From Flagellimonas sp947499585 (GTDB taxonomy: Bacteria; Bacteroidota; Bacteroidia; Flavobacteriales; Flavobacteriaceae): DNA of 64,000 bases. The position numbers and the translations under genes were made by a program. The notes below the pieces were generated by a model, which had not been told where the DNA came from, did no database searches, and saw only the letters and a list, made by a program, of their open reading frames with translations. The stretch lies in assembly GCF_044596045.1 (NCBI RefSeq), contig NZ_CP138995.1, positions 3,844,001 to 3,908,000 of the forward strand. The letters are read 5' to 3'. How positions within the stretch are numbered: the first letter of the stretch is position 1; the number at the start of each line of letters is the position of its first letter. Of this stretch, positions 1-9,325 are shown piece after piece.

Positions 1-2
1 TG

Positions 3-2900
3 GAGACTGAAGTGTATGCCATGGCCAGTTTTATTATGGCCCTTTTACTTTGGTTAGGGTTAAAATGGACTGACAATTTGGATGATCCAAGGGGAAACAG
101 ATGGCTACTGCTTATTTGTTTTTTAGTGGGACTTACATTCGGGATTCAATTTATGGGCTTTTTGGCCATTCCTTCCATTGGCCTTTTGTACTACTTCAAA
201 AAATATAAAACAACTACAGTAAAGAATTTCCTTTTAGCCAATATTATAGTAATTACCCTTTTAATGCTGGTCTATAAATTCTCATTGACCTACGTATTAA
301 AATTATTTGGTTGGAGCGAGGTATTCTTTATAAACAGCATAGGGCTTCCGTTCAACTCAGGAAGTATTATAATGGGCCTAGTTTTTATTGCGGCCTTCTA
401 CTTTGGTTTACGTTATACCCGAAAAAACAATTTCTATACTGGAAACACCATTGTACTCTGTTTAATGTTCTTAATTTTTGGTTTTTCATCGTGGTTGATG
501 CTACCCATACGAGCCAATGCAAAAACCGTGGTCAATGAAAATGACCCGTCAGATGCGCGTTCTCTTTTGGCATATTATAACCGAGAACAATACCCTGGGG
601 TAGAGAGTCCGTTTTATGGTGCTTACTTTTCAGATACTTTTGCTCCGGCTGGCGAAGACATAGATGACCGTCCCAAGTATGAGAAAGATGAAAAATTAGG
701 CAAGTACATTATTGTAAATAATTACAAGAATGCTATTCAAGGACCAAACGAAAAACATGTTGGCATCCTCCCAAGACTTTGGAGCGATCAACATGCAGAA
801 AACTACATGCGCTATTTTGGGGAATTGGAATTTCGAATAAAATCCGAATACATTTCCAATAATGACCTAAGAGAAGCAGTAGCACAATTTAAAAGTGCCT
901 ACGGCCAAGGCGAATTGGATTCTGACCAATACATTCGCTTTTTAAGGGAGTTTGGTGAGTATATAGAAGTAGAACCACCTACCTTTTTACAAAACATAAC
1001 CTATCTTTTTGAATTCCAGTTTGGGTATATGTATATGCGCTACTTCATGTGGAATTTTACAGGAAGGCAAAATGATGTTCAAGGTAGATACGATGAAAAT
1101 GGACACTGGCTCAGTGGTATTGGATTTATAGATAGTCTTCGTTTAGGCAGTCAAAACAATTTACCTAGCGATTGGGAGAATAATAAAGGGCGAAACACCT
1201 ATTTCTTTTTGCCATTATTATTGGGTATTATCGGAATTGTCTTTCAGGTTTCTAAAAACCCAAAACACTTTTGGGTGCTCTTTGTCTTTTTCATATTTAC
1301 AGGACTGGCTATTCAGTTCTATACCAACCCATACATCTTTCAACCTAGAGAACGTGATTATTCTCTGGTAGGTTCATTTTATATTTTCTGTATATGGATA
1401 GGAATTGGGGTCTATGGTCTTTTTGATGAGTTTAGAAAAATATTGTCAGCAAAAATAGCTGCGCCATTCATCACTGGGCTATGTCTTTTAGCCGTACCCC
1501 TATTGATGGCATTTCAAAACTGGGATGATCATGATCGCTCTGGCCGTTATACAGCAAATTCTACAGCCAAAGCATATTTAGATTCCTGCAAGGAAGATGC
1601 AGGCGCCATTCTTTTCACCATTGGCGACAATGATACTTTTCCACTTTGGTATGCCCAAGAAATTGAAGAGTACAGAACAGATGTCCGCATTGTTAACACC
1701 AGCCTTTTTGCCACAGATTGGTATATTGACCAAATGAAGCGTAAGGCCTACGAGAGCGAACCTATTCCCTCTCAATTAACTCATGACAAGTACCGCTATG
1801 GATCAAGGGACGCGGTATATTATCAAGGGGTTACAGAAAACCGTTGGAACATCAAAGATTTTATCAATTGGATAGGAAGTGATAAACCACAGACTAAATT
1901 CAAGTATTTATTGGAAAAACAAGGTGCAGACCTCAACAATTATCCAGAAAGCAATTTGGATATTGTGTATTACCCCACCAACAAGATAAGAATCCCTGTC
2001 AATAAAAAGAATGTATTGGAAACCGGTTTGGTAAAAGCAAAAGACTCTGCCCTAATAGAAGATTTTATAGATATTGATCTTCCACAAAGTGCTTTGCCAA
2101 AAAACAGGATTTTAATGTTGGATTTGATTGCCAATAATGATTGGAAAAGACCCATTTATTTTTCAGGAGGCAGTTTTGATAAGGCTGAATATATTTGGAT
2201 GAAAGATTATCTTCAATTGGATGGTTTGGTCTATAAATTGGTCCCTATCAAAACAAAAAATCAGAGCTCTTTTGAAATGGGGCGTGTGGACAGTGATTTA
2301 ATGTATGATATTGTGAAGAAGTGGGACTGGGGAAATTCTGGCAGTGCTGATATCTATCATGACCCTCAAACGCGTTCACAAGGACTTTCTTTTAGAAGTA
2401 ATTTGGCTCGATTGATGGAAACATTGATTGCGGAGAATAAGATTGATAAAGCGAAGAATATCATTGAAATGAGCTTGACCAACATGCCTGTAGAGCAATA
2501 CGGCTTTTATGCATTTGTGGAACCCTTTGTGGATGGATATTACAAGGTGGGAGAAACCGAAAAAGCCAGGGCATTGTTTGAAAAACTGAAAAAAGTATAT
2601 CAAGAACGTTTAGAATATTATTCTGGAATACCACTTGATGAACAGTATGATAAGATTGATGATGTTTTAGCTGATATGCAAGCCTATCGTAGGAATATTG
2701 ACATTCTTATTGAAAATCAAGATAGAGAGTTGGCAGAATCGGAAACTATAATCTTCAATGAGTATATAGATAAGTTTTCTCAATTTGTAGGTGACAGTGA
2801 AGACGTTTTTGAGGAGCCTATTCCAGACCCTGATTTAGAGGATTCAATTTCTCTTGACACCATTGAATCTGTTTCAGATTCTACAATATTGGAACAATAA
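3..2900 (+). CDS. GT117-family (DUF2723) membrane glycosyltransferase, 5' partial
   Basis: The reading frame is open to the left edge (ETEVYAMA...), so the GTG near position 12 is internal and the N-terminus with the first membrane helices lies outside. The visible part has hydrophobic membrane helices in roughly residues 1-170 and again around 390-500. A soluble, presumably periplasmic C-terminal half follows, with an aspartate-rich segment (TIGDNDTFPLWY) and TPR-like helices near residues 795-890. This architecture is the DUF2723/GT117 family of Bacteroidetes, annotated as protein O-mannosyltransferase-like enzymes using lipid-linked sugar donors. Substrate and acceptor are unknown here. 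The extreme C-terminus is acidic and low in complexity. A strong hairpin follows the stop. Family assignment is secure; biochemical function is inferred from the family only. Confidence 0.88.
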   Translation, partial: ETEVYAMASFIMALLLWLGLKWTDNLDDPRGNRWLLLICFLVGLTFGIQFMGFLAIPSIGLLYYFKKYKTTTVKNFLLANIIVITLLMLVYKFSLTYVLKLFGWSEVFFINSIGLPFNSGSIIMGLVFIAAFYFGLRYTRKNNFYTGNTIVLCLMFLIFGFSSWLMLPIRANAKTVVNENDPSDARSLLAYYNREQYPGVESPFYGAYFSDTFAPAGEDIDDRPKYEKDEKLGKYIIVNNYKNAIQGPNEKHVGILPRLWSDQHAENYMRYFGELEFRIKSEYISNNDLREAVAQFKSAYGQGELDSDQYIRFLREFGEYIEVEPPTFLQNITYLFEFQFGYMYMRYFMWNFTGRQNDVQGRYDENGHWLSGIGFIDSLRLGSQNNLPSDWENNKGRNTYFFLPLLLGIIGIVFQVSKNPKHFWVLFVFFIFTGLAIQFYTNPYIFQPRERDYSLVGSFYIFCIWIGIGVYGLFDEFRKILSAKIAAPFITGLCLLAVPLLMAFQNWDDHDRSGRYTANSTAKAYLDSCKEDAGAILFTIGDNDTFPLWYAQEIEEYRTDVRIVNTSLFATDWYIDQMKRKAYESEPIPSQLTHDKYRYGSRDAVYYQGVTENRWNIKDFINWIGSDKPQTKFKYLLEKQGADLNNYPESNLDIVYYPTNKIRIPVNKKNVLETGLVKAKDSALIEDFIDIDLPQSALPKNRILMLDLIANNDWKRPIYFSGGSFDKAEYIWMKDYLQLDGLVYKLVPIKTKNQSSFEMGRVDSDLMYDIVKKWDWGNSGSADIYHDPQTRSQGLSFRSNLARLMETLIAENKIDKAKNIIEMSLTNMPVEQYGFYAFVEPFVDGYYKVGETEKARALFEKLKKVYQERLEYYSGIPLDEQYDKIDDVLADMQAYRRNIDILIENQDRELAESETIIFNEYIDKFSQFVGDSEDVFEEPIPDPDLEDSISLDTIESVSDSTILEQ

Positions 2901-2902
2901 AA

Positions 2903-2926
2903 AAAGCGAGGGGGAACCCTCGCTTT
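2903..2926. terminator. Bidirectional intrinsic terminator
   Basis: A perfect 10-bp stem (AAAGCGAGGG pairing with CCCTCGCTTT) with a 4-nt loop lies between the convergent GT117 gene and the thioredoxin-like gene. It has A/T tracts on both sides, so it can end transcription from either strand. Its right arm overlaps the stop codon of the reverse-strand gene. Confidence 0.9.
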
Positions 2927-3221
2927 AAATATATTCGTTCAGAATACCAATAAGCGTATTGGCATCTTGTTCTCCACTCTGTCGCCAGACCATTTCTCCT
3001 TTTTTGTAAATCATCAATGTTGGCAATCCTTTAATGCGTAAAGCTTGTGACAGCTCTTTATTTTTGTCAACATCAATCTTAATTACTTTTCCCTTATCGC
3101 CAAGTGCAGCAGCAACATCGCGTAATACAGGATGCATTGAAGTGGACTGATCGTTCCATTCTGCATAAAAGTCCAGCAACACTGGTACTTTTAAATCTAT
3201 AAGTTCACCAAATTTTGACAT
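2925..3221 (-). CDS. Cysteine-free thioredoxin-fold protein
   Basis: This is a 98-residue single thioredoxin domain. It has the usual PVLLDFYAEW strand, a KVIKIDVDKN strand and the GLPTLMIY segment with the cis-proline. The redox motif is gone: where thioredoxins have W-C-G-P-C it reads W22-N-D-Q-S26, and the whole protein contains no cysteine. It therefore cannot do dithiol-disulfide exchange and is more likely a binding or chaperone-like protein. I recall similar cysteine-less sequences annotated as thioredoxin family protein in other flavobacteria. It stands alone, with its own promoter-like element upstream. Fold assignment is confident; role is unknown. Confidence 0.85.
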   Translation of the reverse strand: MSKFGELIDLKVPVLLDFYAEWNDQSTSMHPVLRDVAAALGDKGKVIKIDVDKNKELSQALRIKGLPTLMIYKKGEMVWRQSGEQDANTLIGILNEYI

Positions 3222-3244
3222 GCGTGATTCTAGGGTTTACCAAC

Positions 3245-3252
3245 CAAAAGTA
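3245..3252 (-). promoter_or_regulatory. Candidate -7 promoter element of the thioredoxin-like gene
   Basis: Read on the reverse strand this is TACTTTTG, an exact match to the Bacteroidetes -7 consensus TAnnTTTG, 24 nt upstream of the ATG. I see no TTG at the expected -33 distance, so the call rests on one element. Confidence 0.4.
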
Positions 3253-3312
3253 AGAAAATTTGTTAAAATTTAGCTTAATAGCGTACTCAGCAAGGAAAGA
3301 TCTGCGTTAAAA

Positions 3313-4539
3313 TCAAGTTAAACCTTTCTTTTTAAGTGTAATCACAGAAATCTCGGGCCATATCCCCACCCGTCCTGGATAACCTATAAAACCAAAGCCT
3401 CGGTTTACATTTATAAACTGTCCAAGCTCTTGGTAAACACCCGCCCAATATTTATAGCGCCATTTTACTGGACTCCATTTTATCCAGCCAGGAATTTCCA
3501 CTCCAAACTGCATTCCGTGGGTATGGCCGCTCAATGTTAAATGAAAATGGTAATCATCATTAATAACTACATCTTCCCAATGCGAAGGATCATGACTCAT
3601 TAAAATCTTGAAGTCATCTTTTGAAACACCCTGTTTCGCCTTTTCTAAATCCCCGGCTTTTTTAAATCCACCACGACCCCAATTCTCCACTCCTAAAAGT
3701 GCGATCTTCGCTCCATTCTTTTCCAAATATCGATGCGAATCCAATAACAAGTCAAAGCCCATTTCTTTCTGAAGATTTTTTAAATCCTGTAAATTTTGTG
3801 CCTTTAAAGTTTCAGACTCCCAACTAACATAATCTCCATAATCGTGATTTCCCAAAACAGAATACACCCCATCTTTTGCTTTCAGCGTAGCAAACAAATC
3901 ACTCCAAGGCAACATCTCTTCAGCTTTATTGTTCACCATATCACCTGTAAACAATATCACATCACTCTGTTGTTTGTTGATTAAATCAACCCCGTAAGTT
4001 ACTTCCTTTCTATTATCAAAACTACCACTGTGCACATCCGAAATCTGGGTGATTTGATAGCCATCAAAAGCGTCAGGAAGATCATCGAATTCCAACTGAT
4101 ATTTAAGCACTTTGTAATTGTACTTGCCTTTGTACATTCCCATTAACAAAGCTCCAAAAGGTAAGGCGGCCACTCCAAGGGCAATGATACTTAAAAAGCG
4201 TCTTCTAGAAGGAATACTAAACTCTTTTTGCGTACTAAAGACTTTTTGGTAAACCCCAACAAATAGCCTAAAAATATCTTCGCCAAATAGAAATATAATG
4301 GTGATTATCTGAAAAGATAACATAGCCAATAAAAATCCGAAAGCATAGCTTTTTGGTCTACTAAGAACTCTTCCTCCATCTGTGCCAGTAAACTGATATA
4401 GAAAATTTCCTATAACAAAAAGAGAAAGTAAGATAAAAAGGTAATGTACCCATGGGTATCTAGAGGCAGTTTTTATGGCTTGTAAAGAATAAAAACCTAA
4501 AACCAAATAGATAATAACGAAAATGACCCAACGAAGCAT
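3313..4539 (-). CDS. Membrane-anchored calcineurin-like metallophosphoesterase
   Basis: A protein of 408 residues with about three to four N-terminal membrane helices (residues 1-130, including an IPSRRRFLSIIALGVAAL stretch). A calcineurin-like phosphoesterase domain follows. All metal-binding motifs are present in order: ISDVHSG (D-x-H), TGDMVNN (GD), LGNHDYG (GNHD), a histidine in MSHDPSHW, and SGHTHGMQFG (GHxH). The layout resembles the YkuE/YaeI group of membrane-linked phosphoesterases, some of which act on UDP-sugar lipids; the actual substrate cannot be read from sequence. It is not obviously in an operon: the gap to thioredoxin is 91 bp, and cutC downstream of its start runs the same way 54 bp upstream of this gene. 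It may share a transcript with cutC. Confidence 0.88.
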   Translation of the reverse strand: MLRWVIFVIIYLVLGFYSLQAIKTASRYPWVHYLFILLSLFVIGNFLYQFTGTDGGRVLSRPKSYAFGFLLAMLSFQIITIIFLFGEDIFRLFVGVYQKVFSTQKEFSIPSRRRFLSIIALGVAALPFGALLMGMYKGKYNYKVLKYQLEFDDLPDAFDGYQITQISDVHSGSFDNRKEVTYGVDLINKQQSDVILFTGDMVNNKAEEMLPWSDLFATLKAKDGVYSVLGNHDYGDYVSWESETLKAQNLQDLKNLQKEMGFDLLLDSHRYLEKNGAKIALLGVENWGRGGFKKAGDLEKAKQGVSKDDFKILMSHDPSHWEDVVINDDYHFHLTLSGHTHGMQFGVEIPGWIKWSPVKWRYKYWAGVYQELGQFINVNRGFGFIGYPGRVGIWPEISVITLKKKGLT

Positions 4540-4593
4540 AGCTGTTTTTTTGTAAAGATATTTCTTTAGTTCAGGAACATAATTATTTGACGA

Positions 4594-5316
4594 TTATTTA
4601 ACGCTCCGCACAATTTGACGAATAGTCTCCATGTTTGTTACAGCCACTTGGTCCTCTTTCAAATGTGCCTCAGAATTCATTGAGATCCTTTTGTTCACAT
4701 TAATCATATTACCAAAGGAGATGCCGGATAGATGAATGGCTTTTAGCCTCGCATTTTTAAATTTTGTTGCATTATCAATTTTTATTCCCCCACCTGCCAT
4801 AATGGTGCATTGTTTTGAAATAGCATTGAGTTCTGAAAGTAAATCCAGCCCTTTTTCTGCTGAAGTTTCACCGCCTGATGTCAAAATATAATCCACCCCA
4901 AGTTCTTCTAAATGTATTAAGGCCTTCCTTGGATTAGAAACCCAATCAAAAGCACGATGGAACGTAAATTTTAATGGTTTTGAGAGTGCAATCAATTGTT
5001 TAGTTTTTTCAATATCCAAACTAAAGTCTGAGTGAAGCACTCCCGAAACAATACCATCAACCCGCATTTCAACACAAAAAGCAATATCCTTTTTCATTAC
5101 TTCAAATTCTTGCTCAGAATAAGTGAAATGCCCACTCCGTGGCCTAATCAAGACATGAATGGGGATATCCAGTTGCTCTTTTACCAATTGAATCAATCCA
5201 TGCGATGGTGTAATCCCACCCACTCCAAGTTCGGAACAAAGTTCAATTCTATCAGCTCCAGCTTCTTGAGCATTAAGGGCAGATTCCAAAGAATTGGCAC
5301 AAACTTCTATAAGCAT
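4594..5316 (-). CDS. cutC: CutC family protein (copper homeostasis)
   Basis: A 240-residue TIM-barrel protein of the CutC family, historically linked to copper tolerance though its enzymatic role is unsettled. Family signatures visible are MLIEVCANS at the start, AGADRIELCSEL, IRPRSGHFTYS, FHRAFDW, the ILTSGGE repeat and IMAGGGI near the C-terminus. The open frame extends another 120 codons upstream, but that extension is antisense to the glycosylasparaginase and has no homology. I place the start at the ATG that begins MLIEVC. It is divergent from the glycosylasparaginase with only 40 bp between start codons, so the two promoters must overlap. Confidence 0.93.
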   Translation of the reverse strand: MLIEVCANSLESALNAQEAGADRIELCSELGVGGITPSHGLIQLVKEQLDIPIHVLIRPRSGHFTYSEQEFEVMKKDIAFCVEMRVDGIVSGVLHSDFSLDIEKTKQLIALSKPLKFTFHRAFDWVSNPRKALIHLEELGVDYILTSGGETSAEKGLDLLSELNAISKQCTIMAGGGIKIDNATKFKNARLKAIHLSGISFGNMINVNKRISMNSEAHLKEDQVAVTNMETIRQIVRSVK

Positions 5317-5356
5317 ATTGCTATATTTATCAGGACTAAAAATAAACATCCAAATC

Positions 5357-6349
5357 ATGCAAAGACGTAAGTTTCTCAAAAAATCAAGCCTTACTACTGC
5401 CGGCTTATTGTCCGCCCCTATTCTCGCATCGTGCAAAACTGAGAATAAACCTGAAAGTGTTCCAGTAACAATGGCGATCAAAAAACCTGTTGCTATTTGT
5501 ACTTGGAACTTCATGAACGCAACAGCAAAAGCTTGGGAAGTTCTTGAAAAAGGAGGAAATGCATTGGATGCCGTTGAGCAAGGTGTTATGGTGGAAGAAG
5601 CAGATGTAACCAACGAAACTGTTGGTGTAGGTGGCAGACCGGATAGAGATGGAAATGTAACGCTGGATGCCTGCATTATGGATAAAGACGGTAATTGTGG
5701 GTCCGTAGTTTATCTTCAAAACATAGCGCACCCCATATCCGTGGCCCGTAAGGTTATGGAAGACACTCCACATATAATACTAGCTGGAAAAGGCGCAGAG
5801 CAATTTGCTTATGAAAAAGGATTTAAGAAAACAGATTTATTGACGGAAAGTACCAGAAAACAATACGAGGAATGGAAAAAGGAATCTAAATACGAGACCG
5901 TTATCAATATTGAAAATCATGATACCATTGGCATGCTTGCCATTGACTCAAATGGTGATATTGCTGGTGCTTGTACCACCAGCGGTATGGCCTATAAGGT
6001 TGCGGGACGCGTAGGGGACTCCCCTATTATTGGTGCGGGACTTTATGTAGACAATGAGGTGGGCGGTGCTACCGCTACTGGAGTTGGCGAAGAAGTCATT
6101 AGAACTGTAGGCAGCTTTTTAATTGTAGAATTAATGCGCCAAGGCAAAAGCCCCCAAGAAGCATGCGAAGAAGGCGTAAAGCGAATCATGAAAAAGAATG
6201 AGGGTCGTGAAGATTTCCAAATAGGCTTTTTGGCCATTAACAAACAAGGTGAAACTGGAGGTTACTGTGTGCACCCTGGGTTCACTTATAGAGAATATAC
6301 CCAAGACGGTCACGAGAATCAACCTGTAGAAAGTTTTTATAAAAAATAG
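5357..6349 (+). CDS. Glycosylasparaginase (N4-(beta-N-acetylglucosaminyl)-L-asparaginase), Tat/lipoprotein
   Basis: An N-terminal nucleophile hydrolase of about 330 residues that would cleave the GlcNAc-Asn link of N-glycan remnants. The autoprocessing and catalytic site is clear: HDTIGM, with Thr190 as the expected new N-terminus of the beta chain, followed by GRVGDSP and GGATATGVGEE. The true start is the ATG giving MQRRKFLKKSS. It carries a twin-arginine-like motif (RRKFLKK), a hydrophobic stretch and a lipobox (ILASC, cysteine near residue 26), so export by Tat and lipid anchoring are likely. An upstream in-frame start would be antisense to cutC and is rejected. Such secreted enzymes are common in polysaccharide- and glycoprotein-degrading Bacteroidetes. 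It precedes polA by 113 bp and probably is independent. Confidence 0.92.
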   Translation: MQRRKFLKKSSLTTAGLLSAPILASCKTENKPESVPVTMAIKKPVAICTWNFMNATAKAWEVLEKGGNALDAVEQGVMVEEADVTNETVGVGGRPDRDGNVTLDACIMDKDGNCGSVVYLQNIAHPISVARKVMEDTPHIILAGKGAEQFAYEKGFKKTDLLTESTRKQYEEWKKESKYETVINIENHDTIGMLAIDSNGDIAGACTTSGMAYKVAGRVGDSPIIGAGLYVDNEVGGATATGVGEEVIRTVGSFLIVELMRQGKSPQEACEEGVKRIMKKNEGREDFQIGFLAINKQGETGGYCVHPGFTYREYTQDGHENQPVESFYKK

Positions 6350-6462
6350 CCACTTCATTATAAAAGACAAAAGACTTCTTGAATCTTTGTACTAATTTCT
6401 AGACTCTTTTTTCTACTTTTAAAATCTGTCAACTTCTAACGTTAAACTGACAAATAAAAAAC

Positions 6463-9297
6463 ATGTCCGAACAAAAAAGACTCTTTCTTCTTGATGCTTA
6501 CGCCTTAATTTTTAGAGGTTATTATGCTTTGATCAAAAACCCAAGAATCAATTCTAAAGGAATGGATACCTCAGCCATTATGGGTTTTGTAAATTCTCTT
6601 TTTGATGTGATAAAACGAGAAAAGCCTGATCATTTAGCAGTTTGTTTTGATAAAGGAGGGAGTGTAGAGCGAACTGAACTTTTTGAAGACTACAAGGCCA
6701 ATCGTGATGAAACACCAGATGCCATTCGTATTGCGGTGCCATTTATCCAAGACATTTTAAAGGCGATGCACATCCCTGTTGTGGAGCTGAAAGGCTTTGA
6801 AGCTGATGACATTATTGGCACCTTGGCCAAACAAGCGGAAAAGGAAGATTACAAAGTCTTTATGGTAACCCCAGATAAGGATTTTGGACAGTTGGTCTCT
6901 GAAAATATTTTTATGTATCGTCCGGCTCGAATGGGTAATGGCATAGAAATTTGGGGAATTCCCGAGGTTCAAAAAAGATTTGGTGTTGAACGTCCAGAAC
7001 AGGTAGTTGACTATCTGGGCATGATGGGAGATGCAAGTGATAATATTCCTGGACTTCCGGGAGTTGGAGACAAAACTGCCAAAAAGTTTATAGCTGATTT
7101 TGGAGACATGGAAGGGCTTTTAGCCAACACCGATAAGCTAAAAGGCAAAATGAAGGAGAAGGTGGAAGAAAATGCGGAACTGGGCAGGTTGTCCAGAAAA
7201 CTGGCAGAAATCAATCTAAATTGCGAAGTTACTTTCAATGCTGAAGACTACAAAATGTCTGAACCTGATAGCCCCAAAGTCCAGCAGATTTTTGAAGAAC
7301 TGGAATTTAGAAGATTAAAAGACCAGTTTATTAAAATTTTCTCTGAAGAAACTGTTGAGGCAAGCCCTACTTCGAATACTCCTAAAGCTACAGAACAGGC
7401 ACAGGTAGCTGGTAGTGGTCAATTTAGTCTGTTTGGAGGAAACCCGGTAGATGCACCTGCCACTATAAAAGATGAGAGCAGCAGAAATACAGTGACCAAC
7501 GTTGTACATCTTTATCAAGGCATAACTCCTGGGTTGGGAATGAAGCTTTTTGTAGATAAATTAATGAAACAGACATCGGTTTGTTTTGATACCGAAACCA
7601 CTTCCATCAATCCATTAGAAGCTGAATTGGTAGGAATTGCTTTTAGTTGGGAGGCAAAAAAAGGTTTTTATGTCCCCATTACTGAAGATAAAGAAGCAGC
7701 TCAAGAAATTTTGGAACAGCTTCGTCCTTTCTTTGAATCTGAGGCAATTGAAAAAATTGGCCAGAACTTGAAATACGACATCAAAGTGATGAAAAACTAT
7801 GGTGTTGAAGTAAAGGGAAAATTGTTCGATACTATGCTGGCGCATTATCTGATAAATCCCGATATGCGACACAATATGGATGTGTTGGCCGAGACGTACC
7901 TCAACTATACTCCAGTTTCCATAACAGAACTTATTGGTAAAAAGGGGAAAAACCAATTGAGCATGCGGCAAGTTCCTTTGGATAAACAGACAGAATATGC
8001 CTCAGAAGATGCTGATATTACATTACAATTGGCACATCATTTTAGACCAGAATTGGTAGAAGCCAAGACCCAAAAACTATTTGAAGAGATCGAAGTTCCT
8101 TTACTGCGTGTTTTAGCCGATATGGAAACAGAAGGAATAAATCTAAACAAGGATTTCTTGAACTCCCTTTCTGAGGATTTAAACAACGATATCAAAAACC
8201 TGGAAGCCAAAATTTATGAAGCCGCAGGTCAAGAATTTAATATAGCATCGCCAAAACAGTTAGGTGAAATTTTGTTTGACAAGCTAAAATTGGTGGACAA
8301 ACCGAAAAAGACCAAAACAGGGCAATATTCCACTGCAGAAGATGTACTTTCCTATTTGGCAAAAGATCATGAAATAATTCAAAATGTGTTGGATTACCGT
8401 GGACTCGCTAAGTTAAAAAGCACCTATGTTGATGCGCTACCTAATGAGGTACAACAACATAGTGGTAGGGTGCACACAGATTACATGCAGACTGTTGCAG
8501 CTACAGGCAGATTGAGCAGTAACAATCCTAACCTACAAAACATTCCCATCCGCACAGAACGCGGAAGACAAGTGCGCAAGGCCTTTATTCCTAGAGATGA
8601 AAACTATACCCTCTTAGCAGCTGATTATTCACAAATAGAACTTAGAATTATTGCTGCCTTAAGTGAAGAGGACACCATGATAGAAGCTTTTAAAAATGGG
8701 GAAGACATTCATGCTTCTACTGCTTCTAGGGTCTTTAATGTGCCTATTGAAGAAGTAACCCGTGAACAAAGGGGCAATGCTAAAACAGTCAACTTTGGAA
8801 TCATTTATGGCGTTTCCGCTTTTGGGTTGAGCAATCAAACGGACTTAACACGTGCCGAATCCAAAGAACTGATAGAGACCTATTATAAAACCTATCCCAA
8901 ACTACGAAATTACATGGGTGAGCAAGTAGATTTTGCGCGCGACAATGGATACGTACAAACCGTATTGGGTAGGCGTAGGTATTTAAAAGATATCAATGCT
9001 GGTAATGCCGTAGTGCGAGGGGCTGCAGAGCGAAATGCAGTAAATGCGCCCATCCAAGGAAGTGCAGCGGACATCATTAAAATTGCCATGATCAATATCC
9101 ATAAGAAATTAACTGAAGGTAACTACAAAACCAAAATGTTACTTCAGGTACATGATGAATTGGTCTTTGATGCGTACAAACCAGAATTAGAAGATGTAAA
9201 AAGTCTAATTAAAACTGAAATGGAAAATGCTTACATACTTTCAGTCCCATTGGATGTAGAAGTCGGGGTTGGCGATAATTGGTTAGAGGCACATTAA
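6463..9297 (+). CDS. polA: DNA polymerase I
   Basis: A full-length 944-residue DNA polymerase I for Okazaki fragment maturation and repair. Domains in order are a 5'-nuclease (about 1-290, with ADDIIGTLA and the helix-hairpin-helix GLPGVGDKTA), an interdomain linker, a 3'-5' exonuclease (about 360-530) and the polymerase (about 545-944). The proofreading site looks intact: D376/E378 in FDTETTS, the aspartate in NLKYDIK and EDAD in the ExoIII region. Polymerase motifs A (DYSQIELR), B (RGNAKTVNFGIIYG) and C (QVHDELVFD, D898) are all present. Both exonucleases therefore appear functional, unlike several bacterial Pol I proteins that lost proofreading. The downstream esterase begins 28 bp later and may share readthrough. 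Confidence 0.98.
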   Translation: MSEQKRLFLLDAYALIFRGYYALIKNPRINSKGMDTSAIMGFVNSLFDVIKREKPDHLAVCFDKGGSVERTELFEDYKANRDETPDAIRIAVPFIQDILKAMHIPVVELKGFEADDIIGTLAKQAEKEDYKVFMVTPDKDFGQLVSENIFMYRPARMGNGIEIWGIPEVQKRFGVERPEQVVDYLGMMGDASDNIPGLPGVGDKTAKKFIADFGDMEGLLANTDKLKGKMKEKVEENAELGRLSRKLAEINLNCEVTFNAEDYKMSEPDSPKVQQIFEELEFRRLKDQFIKIFSEETVEASPTSNTPKATEQAQVAGSGQFSLFGGNPVDAPATIKDESSRNTVTNVVHLYQGITPGLGMKLFVDKLMKQTSVCFDTETTSINPLEAELVGIAFSWEAKKGFYVPITEDKEAAQEILEQLRPFFESEAIEKIGQNLKYDIKVMKNYGVEVKGKLFDTMLAHYLINPDMRHNMDVLAETYLNYTPVSITELIGKKGKNQLSMRQVPLDKQTEYASEDADITLQLAHHFRPELVEAKTQKLFEEIEVPLLRVLADMETEGINLNKDFLNSLSEDLNNDIKNLEAKIYEAAGQEFNIASPKQLGEILFDKLKLVDKPKKTKTGQYSTAEDVLSYLAKDHEIIQNVLDYRGLAKLKSTYVDALPNEVQQHSGRVHTDYMQTVAATGRLSSNNPNLQNIPIRTERGRQVRKAFIPRDENYTLLAADYSQIELRIIAALSEEDTMIEAFKNGEDIHASTASRVFNVPIEEVTREQRGNAKTVNFGIIYGVSAFGLSNQTDLTRAESKELIETYYKTYPKLRNYMGEQVDFARDNGYVQTVLGRRRYLKDINAGNAVVRGAAERNAVNAPIQGSAADIIKIAMINIHKKLTEGNYKTKMLLQVHDELVFDAYKPELEDVKSLIKTEMENAYILSVPLDVEVGVGDNWLEAH

Positions 9298-9325
9298 TAT
9301 TTTCACAGAGAATACAATCACAAAC

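Noticed and set aside
5317..5676. N-terminal extension of CutC by 120 codons
   Set aside because: The extension is antisense to the glycosylasparaginase and has no homology; CutC proteins begin at MLIEVCANS.
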